64,000 nt of DNA. It comes from Microvirga sp. 3-52. GTDB taxonomy: Bacteria; Pseudomonadota; Alphaproteobacteria; Rhizobiales; Beijerinckiaceae. A model generated the notes under the pieces. That model saw nothing but the letters and a program-made list of their open reading frames with translations, did no database searches and had not been told where the DNA came from. The stretch spans positions 39,230 through 103,229 of the forward strand of contig NZ_JAHAMK010000016.1 in assembly GCF_018383585.1 (NCBI RefSeq), given 5' to 3'. Numbering within the stretch: position 1 is the stretch's first letter; each line of letters begins with the position of its first letter. The position numbers and the translations under genes are program-made. Shown in pieces: positions 54,031 through 62,023 of this stretch.

Positions 54031-56220
54031 TCAGGCCTGCAGCCAGTTCCGCAGCCTGGAGAGGCGCGGCTCTTCCTCCTGGGAGACGGCCTGAGCCAGC
54101 GCGGCGCGGCTTCCGACCAGGATGACGAGGCGGCTTGCGCGCGTCACGCCCGTATAGAGGAGCTTGCGCCGCAGCATGGAGGCTTGCTGCAGTGCCACGG
54201 GAATGATCACCGCCGGATATTCCGATCCCTGCGCCTTATGGATCGTCACCGCATAGGCGAGTGCCAGCTCGTCGAGTTCCCTGAGGGTGTAGACCACGAG
54301 CCTGTCGTCGAATGCGACCGTGAGTTCGCCGTCCGTGCGGCTTACCTCGCGGACGATGCCGACTTCTCCGTTATAGACATCGCGCTCGTAGTCGTTCCTG
54401 ACCTGCATGACCTTGTCGCCGGGACCGTAGATCCATCCGGCACGGTGCAGGCTCTCCGGCCCCGGGGGATTGAAGATCTGCTGCAGTTCACCGTTCAGCA
54501 TATGCGTGCCGAGCCGCCCGCGGTTCATCGGGCACAGGACCTGGACGTCGCGCACGGGATCGAGACCGAACTTTCTCGGGATGCGATCGCGCATGAGGAT
54601 CGTCATCTTGGCCGTCGCGTCCGCGGGCGCATCCGCCTCCACGAAGTAGAAGTCGGAATCCGGTCGATGCACCAGATCGGGCACGAGGCCGCGATTGATG
54701 GCGTGCGCCACCGTGATGATACGGCTTTCGCGTTCCTGACGAAAGACTTCGCGGAGGTGCACGACCGGAACGGCGCCGGACGCGATGATGTCGGAGAGGA
54801 TCTGTCCGGGCCCGATGGAGGGAAGCTGGTCGACGTCGCCGACAAGGAGCAGGCAGGCCTCGTCCGGCAAGGCGCGCAGCAGAGCCGCCATGAGCCGGAT
54901 ATCGAGCATCGAAGCCTCGTCCACGACGAGAAGATTGCAGTCGAGCGGCGCCTTGCCGTTTCGCCGGAACCCACCCTCGGAGGCTTCCAGAAGCCGGTGC
55001 ACGGTCTTGGCGGCAAAGCCCGTGCTCTCGGCCAGCCGTTTCGCGGCCCGGCCGGTCGGCGCGCAAAGAGCAACCCGCAATTCATGCTTCGCACAGAGAT
55101 GCGTCAGGCTCCGGATGAGGGTGGTCTTGCCGACACCCGGGCCGCCGGTGACGACAAGCACCTTTGCCCGGCAGGAGGCGATGAGCGCCTCGCGCTGACT
55201 GGCCGAATAGGAGACTCCCGTGGCAGCCTCGGCCTCGGCGATCACCTGTGCAGGATCAAGCCCGCGCCAGGGATGGAAGCCTTGCGCGATCTCCTTCAGG
55301 CGCTGTGCGATGAAAAGCTCGGCACCGTAGAGGCTCTTGAGGAAGATGCAGCGATGACCATCGAGTTCATCCGCCGCAAGCTGGCCTGCCGCACATTGCG
55401 CATCGAGCACGGGCGCCAGCCGAGCCGTCGGCACGTCGAGCAGAATGCCCGCCTGCTGCAGGAGCTCATCAACCGGCAATCCGGAATGCCCATCCTTCAC
55501 CGCGTCCGACAGGATGGTGGCGAGACCGGCCTGCAGCCGTATCTCGGCTGTCGGCTCGATGGAGAGCCGCATGGCCACTTGATCGGCCAGCGCGAATTCG
55601 AAACCGGGAATGTCGAGAGCAAGCCGGTAGGGATTGGCCGAGATGATGTCGATGGCTCCGACACCATAGGCGCGGTAGATGCGCGTGAGCAGGAAGCCGC
55701 CGATGCCGTGGGCATTCAGGAAAGCCGCAATGTCCTTGAGGGTACGATGCTCGGCCCAGGCTTCGCCGATGCTGAGAGCCTTCGCCATCCCGATGCCGTG
55801 CACGCGCGTCAGCTCGTGCGGCTTCCTTTCGATGACGTCTAGAATGCGCGATCCGAAGGAGGCGATGAGCCGTTGCGCGACGGCAGGACCGACGCCCTTC
55901 AGGAGCCCGGATCCGAGAAAGCGCTGCAGGTCTTCCGCCGTGGTCGGTGCCGAGGTCTTCAGCTCACCGGCCCGGAACTGAACCCCATGATTGCGATCGT
56001 GCAGCCATTCACCGCTCGCCTCGACGACTTCCCCGATGGCGACCGATGGAGCATGGCCGACGACGGCAACGGGCCTGCGGTGTCCCCGCGCCTTGACGCG
56101 CAGCACGCAGAAGCCGGTCTCGTCGTTGTGGAACGTCACCCGCTCGATGGAGCCGACGAGGTGTTCGGAGAGGGACAGGGCGTCCTGGCTGGAAGCAGTG
56201 ACGGCGGAGGATTTCGGCAT
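54031..56220 (-). CDS. recD2: RecD2-type ATP-dependent DNA helicase
   Basis: A 729-residue superfamily 1B helicase of the RecD2 type, unlinked to recBC. It has an N-terminal OB-like domain, two helix-hairpin-helix regions (LLKGVGPAVAQRLI, VHGIGMAKALS), Walker A GGPGVGKTT at 359-367, DEASMLD motif II and the C-terminal IHKAQGSEYPAV motif. It unwinds DNA 5'-3' in repair and stress tolerance. The frame could begin at a TTG at 56223; ATG at 56220 is used. No strong ribosome-binding site is seen, and a terminator lies 41 bases upstream. Confidence 0.92.
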   Translation of the reverse strand: MPKSSAVTASSQDALSLSEHLVGSIERVTFHNDETGFCVLRVKARGHRRPVAVVGHAPSVAIGEVVEASGEWLHDRNHGVQFRAGELKTSAPTTAEDLQRFLGSGLLKGVGPAVAQRLIASFGSRILDVIERKPHELTRVHGIGMAKALSIGEAWAEHRTLKDIAAFLNAHGIGGFLLTRIYRAYGVGAIDIISANPYRLALDIPGFEFALADQVAMRLSIEPTAEIRLQAGLATILSDAVKDGHSGLPVDELLQQAGILLDVPTARLAPVLDAQCAAGQLAADELDGHRCIFLKSLYGAELFIAQRLKEIAQGFHPWRGLDPAQVIAEAEAATGVSYSASQREALIASCRAKVLVVTGGPGVGKTTLIRSLTHLCAKHELRVALCAPTGRAAKRLAESTGFAAKTVHRLLEASEGGFRRNGKAPLDCNLLVVDEASMLDIRLMAALLRALPDEACLLLVGDVDQLPSIGPGQILSDIIASGAVPVVHLREVFRQERESRIITVAHAINRGLVPDLVHRPDSDFYFVEADAPADATAKMTILMRDRIPRKFGLDPVRDVQVLCPMNRGRLGTHMLNGELQQIFNPPGPESLHRAGWIYGPGDKVMQVRNDYERDVYNGEVGIVREVSRTDGELTVAFDDRLVVYTLRELDELALAYAVTIHKAQGSEYPAVIIPVALQQASMLRRKLLYTGVTRASRLVILVGSRAALAQAVSQEEEPRLSRLRNWLQA

Positions 56221-56260
56221 CAATCAGCGGGACCACGAGCGCCGGGACGCCATTGAGAAT

Positions 56261-56295
56261 AAAAAAGGACGAGGCGGCATCAATCCGTCTCGTCC
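56261..56295 (-). terminator. Rho-independent terminator of the 56312-56977 gene
   Basis: On the minus strand an 11-base-pair stem (295-285 with 277-267, one A-C mismatch) with a 7-base loop is followed by a U6 run (A6 at 56261-56266 on the plus strand). It lies 17 bases past the stop at 56312 and just before recD2. Confidence 0.75.
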
Positions 56296-56311
56296 ATGAT
56301 CGCAGCGAAAT

Positions 56312-56977
56312 TTAGGCTGCCTTCTTGGTCGGCCAGCCGAGTTCGACGAGGCGGGCCTTGGCGAAGTCGCGGATCTCGTCGCGAATGCCTTCCGGCAGAT
56401 CGGCGAGCACCTTCTGCGTGTCGGCGTGGAGCATCAGGTCCGTGACCGCATTGATGGTCTTGGCCTTCTTGATCTTCGTCTTCAGATCGTCCTCGATCTT
56501 GCCGTCGGCCGCCGCCGCTTCGACCTTGCCCTTCTGCGGCTCGGTCTTCTCGAGCTCCACGTGCGGGTCGGCATAGCCCGGCCGGCCCTGCTTGAACTCG
56601 TCGGCCTCCTCCTCGGAGTAGACGTAGCCATGCAGTTCGATCAGCTTGAGGATCACGCGGTCCTTCGCCCGCTTCTCCGCCATGGCGTAGACATAGGCCG
56701 CCTGCTTGCCGGAGACGCGGTAGTTCACGCCGATCAGTGCCTCGCCGATCGACCACTCGACACGATCACCCATGCGACCGGTCACCTGGATGACGGCCTC
56801 GTCCCGCTCGGCGCGAATGATCTTGGGTTCGTCGAAGACGACCTTCGCCTGGGCGGCAATGCGCTCGAGGGTCTTGTGATAGATGACGGCTGTGCCCTGG
56901 ACGCGCCAGACGTTCCCGGCCATCGGCTCGCCGAATTTCGCGAGCACCTCGGAAATCTTCTTGTCCGTCGTATTCAT
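56312..56977 (-). CDS. Phage-type protein of unknown function, SOS-controlled
   Basis: A 221-residue cytoplasmic protein. The N-terminal WRVQGTAVIYHKTLERIAAQ and the central YVYAMAEKRAKDRVILKLIEL segments are familiar from uncharacterised phage and rhizobial proteins, often near recombination genes. The C-terminal half holds a lysine-rich linker and a small helical domain ending WPTKKAA. I do not assign an activity; a single-strand annealing or DNA-binding accessory role is possible. A LexA box sits 74 bases before the ATG, over a plausible -10. A terminator follows the gene. Confidence 0.7.
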   Translation of the reverse strand: MNTTDKKISEVLAKFGEPMAGNVWRVQGTAVIYHKTLERIAAQAKVVFDEPKIIRAERDEAVIQVTGRMGDRVEWSIGEALIGVNYRVSGKQAAYVYAMAEKRAKDRVILKLIELHGYVYSEEEADEFKQGRPGYADPHVELEKTEPQKGKVEAAAADGKIEDDLKTKIKKAKTINAVTDLMLHADTQKVLADLPEGIRDEIRDFAKARLVELGWPTKKAA

Positions 56978-57050
56978 CCTCGTTCCTAACTTTCTCAGGA
57001 GCCCGCAAGTCGGTCACGCGCTCTTGTCGCAGCCTTGTCCCGGCGGGCGC

Positions 57051-57092
57051 GTTCGTTATTTGTTCTATATCAAATTTTGACCTTCCGGTCCA
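57051..57092 (-). promoter_or_regulatory. SOS promoter with LexA box for the 56312-56977 gene
   Basis: GTTC-N7-GTTC at 57051-57065 matches the alphaproteobacterial LexA consensus exactly. On the minus strand it overlaps a -10-like TATAGA (57064-57069), with a TGGACC -35-like hexamer 17 bases further (57087-57092). LexA bound here would block transcription of the gene starting at 56977. Confidence 0.72.
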
Positions 57093-57227
57093 CTTTCAGC
57101 TGCGTGATATGAGCCAATACCGGCTTTTAAATCAAAGACTTACTCCATGTGCCATTTTGTCTCAAGCTTGCAGGGGGCAGCCTTGACCTCGTCCTCAGGA
57201 GGCTCCTCTCCCGTAAGCGCGGAAAGT

Positions 57228-57259
57228 TTGACCAGGATCATTGCGTTCTATATATGTTC
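57228..57259 (+). promoter_or_regulatory. SOS promoter with LexA box for the 57340 gene
   Basis: TTGACC at 57228-57233, a 17-base spacer and TATATG at 57251-57256 form a good sigma-70-type promoter. GTTC-N7-GTTC at 57245-57259 covers the -10. It points at the gene starting at 57340, whose ATG has GGAGG 5 bases upstream. The two divergent SOS promoters lie 180 bases apart. Confidence 0.75.
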
Positions 57260-57339
57260 TCGTCATACGACCGTGCTCAAGAGCTGCCGGGATGCCCAGC
57301 GGCCCGCCCATCCCTTTGAAAGCCTAGCTGGAGGCCCCG

Positions 57340-57990
57340 ATGTCCGCGCAAGCGCTCCTCGACCTTTCGGACCGGCGTCCCACCCGGCGCCCGGGAACCC
57401 GCCGGACCCAGAGGCGTCCGTCCGCGCCCCTCACGCGCAATGCCCTGATCGCCGACTACCTGGCGCTCTGCGAGCTTGATGCGGAGGTGGAGTCCCTGCG
57501 CGCGCCGGCGGACCCGGCCGAGTTCGCCGTTGGGGACGAAACCGTCGCACACGTGGCGGATTTCGAGATCGTGAAGGATGGCGGCGCCTATCTGGTCGAC
57601 GTGGTGACCGACGACGACCTGCTGAAGCATCCCCTGCGTGCCGCGGCGATCCATGGCATCACCTCATCGGATGGCCGCCCGTTCCTGATCGAAACGGCCG
57701 CCAGCATCCGGGCCGAGCCGCGATTCACGACCATGCGCCTCATCCTGGCCTGCAAGCGCACTCCCGTGACCGCGGGAGATCGGGTGCGGGTCCTGCATCA
57801 GCTCGACGAGATGGGCACCATGCGGCTGGTGGACTGCGCCAGTGCGGTCATGAACACGCAGGACGGCGTGGCGGCCGTTCTGGCGCTGGCCTGCGAGGGG
57901 CTGATCGCGGTCGACATCAGCCGTCCGATCCTGCCGGAAACGCAGGTGCGACGGCGCCGCCTGCCCTACGCGGATCCGTTCGCGTTTTAA
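57340..57990 (+). CDS. Unknown protein resembling a degenerate TnsA-type nuclease
   Basis: A 216-residue protein. A basic N-terminal tail (RRPTRRPGTRRTQRR, 12-26) precedes a core with HVADFEIVKDGGAYLVDVV, arranged like the PDF...V(E/D)VK metal centre of TnsA-like PD-(D/E)xK nucleases but with the Lys replaced. The C-terminal region (VAAVLALACEGLIAVDI, then PETQVRRRRL) looks like a small winged helix. It may be a DNA-binding or inactive nuclease-fold protein. It is SOS-promoted and converges on the Mre11-like gene with a 4-base TTAA overlap that gives both stop codons. Confidence 0.65.
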   Translation: MSAQALLDLSDRRPTRRPGTRRTQRRPSAPLTRNALIADYLALCELDAEVESLRAPADPAEFAVGDETVAHVADFEIVKDGGAYLVDVVTDDDLLKHPLRAAAIHGITSSDGRPFLIETAASIRAEPRFTTMRLILACKRTPVTAGDRVRVLHQLDEMGTMRLVDCASAVMNTQDGVAAVLALACEGLIAVDISRPILPETQVRRRRLPYADPFAF

Positions 57991-58988
57991 GACTGGGCGG
58001 CGTGGCGCTCCACCGCCTCGCTGAGGAGCGAGCGAACGATGGCGCGCACGGCTTCCGACGTGTCGTCGTCGGTGAACTTGGCTTCGATCTCGTCTCGGAT
58101 GATGGACCCGTCGCCGCTCCGCTTCAGTTCGGTCGAGGATTCAGCCTGCAGCAGCGTGACGAAAGCGCTCTCGACCTGCCGGGCGACAGCATCGCCGTCG
58201 GCCGCGTCGACCACGCGTCCCGTGAGATCGAAGACATTGCTCTCGAACGGCAGAGCCTGCGGCTCCAGCGCGCCGCTGCCATCCAGAATCCAGGCGCGGG
58301 GAACATGATCCACGAGATCGACTGACTGGCGGGTGATATTGCCGGGATTCATCCAGCGCGTCCGCCCGGCGAGAACGGATTTCTGGGTCTTGTGGATGTG
58401 GCCGTTGACGAGCACATCGCATCCCTCGACCGCAAACGGCGGCACCGCTCCCGGATAGCCGCCATCGAAGGCGATGTCGTGGTGCGTGAACCATGCGTGG
58501 AGATCGACACCCGTGAAGGAGCCGCGCGCATCGGTCGGAATCGCCTGACCGTAGGGTGTCATGCCGACGCCGATCCGCCGCGCACCGATCTGGAATTCGG
58601 TCACGGGCGCCGACGTGGCGACCACGTCGACCACATCGCACAAACCCAGCAGCGCCAGCGAGTCGCTGTCCGTGAGCGTCGTATGCTGGATGTCGTGATT
58701 GCCCACATTGACGATCGGACGATGGCGGAAGCCCTTCAGAACGCGGACGAGCTGGTTCTTGAGCGCCACGTCGGTCTCGACCGGCCGATCGAACAGGTCG
58801 CCCAGGATCACGACGGCAAGCTGTCGCTCGTTGGCTATAGCGACACAGCGCTCCAGCTTGCCGAGCACGGCCTGCGGCCAGACGACATCCTTGCGCCGTC
58901 CCGGGCGCCTTGAGCCCACATGCGGATCCCCGATCACGAGGACACCGTTGCAGGCGATCGGGGGAAGACGATCTCCGGACAGGATCAT
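57987..58988 (-). CDS. Mre11/SbcD-like metallophosphoesterase
   Basis: A 333-residue calcineurin-type phosphoesterase with all the Mre11/SbcD metal motifs: DPHVG at 21-25, GDLFDRP at 63-69, GNHD at 96-99, and later GHIHKTQ. It lacks the long C-terminal cap of classical SbcD, ending instead in an acidic helix-rich tail. The ATG at 58988 overlaps the stop of the Rad50-like ATPase gene (ATGA), so the two are made together. It is probably the nuclease subunit of an Mre11-Rad50-like complex acting on damaged or foreign DNA. Confidence 0.87.
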   Translation of the reverse strand: MILSGDRLPPIACNGVLVIGDPHVGSRRPGRRKDVVWPQAVLGKLERCVAIANERQLAVVILGDLFDRPVETDVALKNQLVRVLKGFRHRPIVNVGNHDIQHTTLTDSDSLALLGLCDVVDVVATSAPVTEFQIGARRIGVGMTPYGQAIPTDARGSFTGVDLHAWFTHHDIAFDGGYPGAVPPFAVEGCDVLVNGHIHKTQKSVLAGRTRWMNPGNITRQSVDLVDHVPRAWILDGSGALEPQALPFESNVFDLTGRVVDAADGDAVARQVESAFVTLLQAESSTELKRSGDGSIIRDEIEAKFTDDDTSEAVRAIVRSLLSEAVERHAAQS

Positions 58989-60820
58989 GCGGTCAGCCGC
59001 TCCGACGGCGTGGAGGTAAGAGAGGAATGGGCGTGATGGTCCAGCAGGGTCTCGGGCTTCACCGGCGAGCCGCAGGTGGGGCATAGCCCACCTGTCTCCT
59101 CGACGAGGCGCGCCATTTCAGCCTGGAGGGAGGTCAGTCCACCGTCGACCTGTGCGATCCGGCTCTGCGCGATCAGAGCCGCAGAGCGAAGATCGTTCAT
59201 GCGCTTCAGGATGTTTTGTGCCGACGCGATGTTTTCAAGGGCTGGAAGAGCCGCAGGCAGGCTCTCCAGCGCCGCAAGCCGCGCCTTACTCCGGGCAAGG
59301 CCGCGACTGAGCCCGACAACGCGTTCTCCCAGCCGCTCGCGCTCGCGGGAGCGCTCCACCATGCGCGTGAGCCGGGTCAGCTGCTCGCCCTCGAGTAGCT
59401 TTGCCGTGATCGCGGCCCGCGCCTGTGCCCTCTCCAAGCGGCGCGTGAGATCGGCGAGCTGCGACGCGCGCTGCTGCAGTCTCTGCAGGTGGGCCGAGGT
59501 GTCCTTGAGATTGTCCCCCAGGCTGCGGATGGTCGACAGCTTGTCCTTGAGAGCATCGAGATCCTTCAGCCCTTCAAGGGTCTCGCCGAGCGCGATCAGT
59601 TCCCGCTCGCCGTTGCGCACGAGATCGTTGTCCCGCCGGCAGCGTTCGCGATGAATGACGAGCATGTCGCGGATGTAGCCCGCCTCCTGACCGATCGACA
59701 GAACGGCGGAGCGGCGGGACGCCGTCTCGCCGAGAAGGAACACGGGAAACTTCTGATGCGCGATGTGGACGTCGAGGTCTTCCACCTTGCGGATGCGGAT
59801 GAGGTCGGTAACCCAATCCGGCACGGTGCGCCCGCCTGTCTCGTAGCGCATGCCCTGTTCCTCGACGATGGAGCCGTCCGCTTCGTGCAGGGACCAGATG
59901 TTGACGGGCGATCGGCGGGGCTGGCGCGTGAAGCGCAAGACCCGGCGGCCGGCAACGCCGATCTCGATGCCGGCCGCCTTTGCGCCCGCCCGCACGAGGC
60001 TGTCGCGGGCCTCGCCATAGAACACGGCGCGCAAGGCCCGGATGAAAGTGGACTTGCCGCGGTTGTTCGGGCCGATCAGCGCATTCACCCCCGGGCTCAA
60101 GGGAAGCGTCGCGTCCTTGTAGGCCTGCACATTGACGAGGCGGATGAAGCGCAATCCCGGTTGTCCGTCGTCCCATGCGGCGCTGGTGTCGGAGGACTGC
60201 ACGTCGACGCCGGAGACAGGCTCACCGGCAATGCGGGCGATGTGGAACTTGCCGGAGAACTGGGACAGGTCGTGGTGCGAAACGGCGAGGCACTGCACGC
60301 CAAGACGCGCCGCGCCGTCCTCCAGCACCCTGTAGAAGGACGAGACGCGATCCGGCGCGATCCAGCAATCCGCCTCGTCGAGAGCGAGGAACCGGGCGAC
60401 ATCCGCCTTGACCACCGCGATCAGCCGCAGCGCCATGCCGACCACATTGGTCAGCGCGCCGCCATTGTCCTCCAGCACGTCCTCGAGCGTGCCGTCCTGA
60501 CGGCGCACGCAGATGTCAAGAGAGGCCAGACCGCGCTCGGTCGAGAGATCCAGGGCCACAGGCTTCTCACCCGGCAGAACCTCCTGCACCAATGCGGTCA
60601 AAAGGGTTTCGAACGCAGACAGGCTGCGGCGGCTGGCAGAGCCGTGTACCGCTTCGATGAAGGCCTCCACCTCGTCCTTGACGGCAAGGCGCCCTTTGGC
60701 GAGCTCGATCGCGCGCGTCAGCTCCTCGCGTCGTACCTGCAGGGCATCGCGCCGCCCCTCCAGGCGCGCAAGCGACGCTTGCGTGCGCGCGACGTCATGA
60801 TCGATGGAATGCCCTGTCAA
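58985..60820 (-). CDS. Circularly permuted SbcC/Rad50-like ATPase
   Basis: A 611-residue ABC-type ATPase with rearranged order. Residues 8-60 are a coiled coil. The usual C-terminal lobe follows: signature-like DNGGALTNV (118-126), Walker B FLALDEADCW (144-153; D148, E149) and switch H182-H183. Next is the usual N-terminal lobe: FIRLVNVQAYKDATL, Walker A GPNNRGKST (250-258; K256) and Q-loop AHQKFPVFLL (Q356). A long coiled coil (395-575) then ends in C580-PT-C583. So the protein starts and ends at the zinc hook. The start is TTG at 60820, overlapping the previous stop (TTGA) with GGAG upstream; no ATG occurs before residue 129. It is coupled to the Mre11-like gene. Confidence 0.85.
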   Translation of the reverse strand: MTGHSIDHDVARTQASLARLEGRRDALQVRREELTRAIELAKGRLAVKDEVEAFIEAVHGSASRRSLSAFETLLTALVQEVLPGEKPVALDLSTERGLASLDICVRRQDGTLEDVLEDNGGALTNVVGMALRLIAVVKADVARFLALDEADCWIAPDRVSSFYRVLEDGAARLGVQCLAVSHHDLSQFSGKFHIARIAGEPVSGVDVQSSDTSAAWDDGQPGLRFIRLVNVQAYKDATLPLSPGVNALIGPNNRGKSTFIRALRAVFYGEARDSLVRAGAKAAGIEIGVAGRRVLRFTRQPRRSPVNIWSLHEADGSIVEEQGMRYETGGRTVPDWVTDLIRIRKVEDLDVHIAHQKFPVFLLGETASRRSAVLSIGQEAGYIRDMLVIHRERCRRDNDLVRNGERELIALGETLEGLKDLDALKDKLSTIRSLGDNLKDTSAHLQRLQQRASQLADLTRRLERAQARAAITAKLLEGEQLTRLTRMVERSRERERLGERVVGLSRGLARSKARLAALESLPAALPALENIASAQNILKRMNDLRSAALIAQSRIAQVDGGLTSLQAEMARLVEETGGLCPTCGSPVKPETLLDHHAHSSLTSTPSERLTA

Positions 60821-61113
60821 CGCTCGTCTCCAAGCTGCTTGAGACGCGTTTCGACCTCGCGCAGCGACGCGCCGAATTCGTCGGCAAGCTTGGCATTCTT
60901 AGCCTGCGCCTGCTCGATCAGGGCCTGGATCCGTCCCTCGTCGTCCGTACCCAGTTCCGACAAGGCCAGTGCCCTCGCCTCTTCGAGTTCGCGCGTCAGG
61001 CGTTCGACCTCGCCCTCGGCGCGGATCCGCTCCGCCCGAAGCTTGTCGAAGGTCTTGCGCATCTCTTCCAAGCGCCGGAGCTGGTCTGTTTCAAGGCGGG
61101 TCAGGTTGGTCAT
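60817..61113 (-). CDS. 98-residue coiled-coil protein, first gene of the Mre11-Rad50-like operon
   Basis: Almost wholly alpha-helical and charged: LTRLETDQLRRLEEMRKTF, then Arg/Glu-rich heptads to the C-terminus (SLREVETRLKQLGDER). No enzymatic motif. It overlaps the ATPase start by 4 bases, so the three genes are one translational unit. A short coiled-coil partner could pair with the ATPase coils or act as an adaptor. No LexA box is seen directly before it; the nearest (61317-61331) is about 200 bases upstream and points the other way. Confidence 0.75.
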   Translation of the reverse strand: MTNLTRLETDQLRRLEEMRKTFDKLRAERIRAEGEVERLTRELEEARALALSELGTDDEGRIQALIEQAQAKNAKLADEFGASLREVETRLKQLGDER

Positions 61114-61291
61114 GGCGTGTCGAATCCGCTGCGATGAAATGGCCTAGCTTCAGGTATCGTCAGCGATATTTCGCCGCAACGACTTTGCCTCTTTTTCGGC
61201 GGGTTCAAGCGCAATCTCTTCAATCCTGGCACCGGACCCTCCACATAGTATCGGTTACTCCAAGATTACAGTCCCAAACTGCGGACTTTGC

Positions 61292-61331
61292 TTGACACAG
61301 CGGCCGCCGGGAGTATGTTCTTGGTTTGTTC
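61292..61331 (+). promoter_or_regulatory. SOS promoter with LexA box for the 61404 gene
   Basis: TTGACA at 61292-61297, a 16-base spacer and TATGTT at 61314-61319 make a near-consensus promoter. GTTC-N7-GTTC at 61317-61331 overlaps its -10. Transcription runs toward the gene at 61404. The same box could also influence the divergent three-gene operon starting at 61113. Confidence 0.78.
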
Positions 61332-61403
61332 GCATCCTCTGTATGCGTCGTGGATGTGACGCCATTAGGGCAGCTGCGCCTCACCGCCGCAAAGGATCCT
61401 GCA

Positions 61404-62018
61404 ATGACCGTCATGACGGACGAACGCCCGATCTTCGAGAACGAGGAATGGCTCGTGATCGAAAGCGGACTGGAGCACAAGCGAACCGGGTATTTCATCG
61501 ACCGCGAGAGCCTCGGCCAGCGCCGGGAGGACGGCCTGTGGACATGGCCGCTGCACATGGCCGAGAAGAGCTGGTGTGCCATGCAGCCCTTCTCCGAAGC
61601 CTTCTCCTGTGCGGCATCCGTCTATGGGGTCACGACAGGCGCGGAGCTGGCGCAAACCTTCAGGATGGCGCGCTGCGAGATCTCGCCCTGGCCGAAGGTT
61701 GCCAGGGAGGCCAAACGGAGGTCAAACCCCGTTCCGCTCATCCCACGGACCTTGCATCCGCAGGGCTCAAACCCCATTTTAATCGAGCCGCGCTCTTCAG
61801 AGAAACCGTTGAATGGTCAAGGTTTTCGGAGCCCAGGCGATGTCTGGCGCATACGCCCTCAAACGGGCGCGCGCCCGTTTCTGAAGAACCCGCGTAACCG
61901 TCCCGAACACCCGAGCCTCGCGCGCGAAGCCGACCTTCCATGGCGGGCGCAGCGCCGGATTCGCAAGACAGGGACAAAGCTCGTTCGGCTGCTGCAGGCC
62001 GCCTGGAACATACGGTGA
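61404..62018 (+). CDS. Unknown SOS-controlled protein with aberrant C-terminal third
   Basis: A 204-residue frame starting at an ATG with AAAGGA upstream. Residues 1 to about 115 look like a compact domain (ENEEWLVIESGLEHKRTGYF, TWPLHMAEKSWC) that I know only as uncharacterised phage-type sequence. From about residue 115 the sequence becomes Arg/Pro-rich and repeat-like, and the DNA contains a perfect 20-base palindrome at 61861-61880. The real protein may end earlier or have been extended by a repeat insertion or frameshift. No function is assigned. Confidence 0.55.
   Translation: MTVMTDERPIFENEEWLVIESGLEHKRTGYFIDRESLGQRREDGLWTWPLHMAEKSWCAMQPFSEAFSCAASVYGVTTGAELAQTFRMARCEISPWPKVAREAKRRSNPVPLIPRTLHPQGSNPILIEPRSSEKPLNGQGFRSPGDVWRIRPQTGARPFLKNPRNRPEHPSLAREADLPWRAQRRIRKTGTKLVRLLQAAWNIR
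61861..61880. repeat. Perfect 20-base palindrome inside the 61404 frame
   Basis: AAACGGGCGCGCGCCCGTTT reads the same on both strands. It lies in the part of the 61404 frame that does not look like protein-coding sequence. It could be the core of an inserted repeat. Confidence 0.7.
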
Positions 62019-62023
62019 GATGA

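Noticed and set aside
58985..60820. Reading the ATPase as a broken or truncated sbcC
   Set aside because: Every Rad50/SbcC motif is present once and in frame, only in permuted order, and the gene is coupled to both neighbours.
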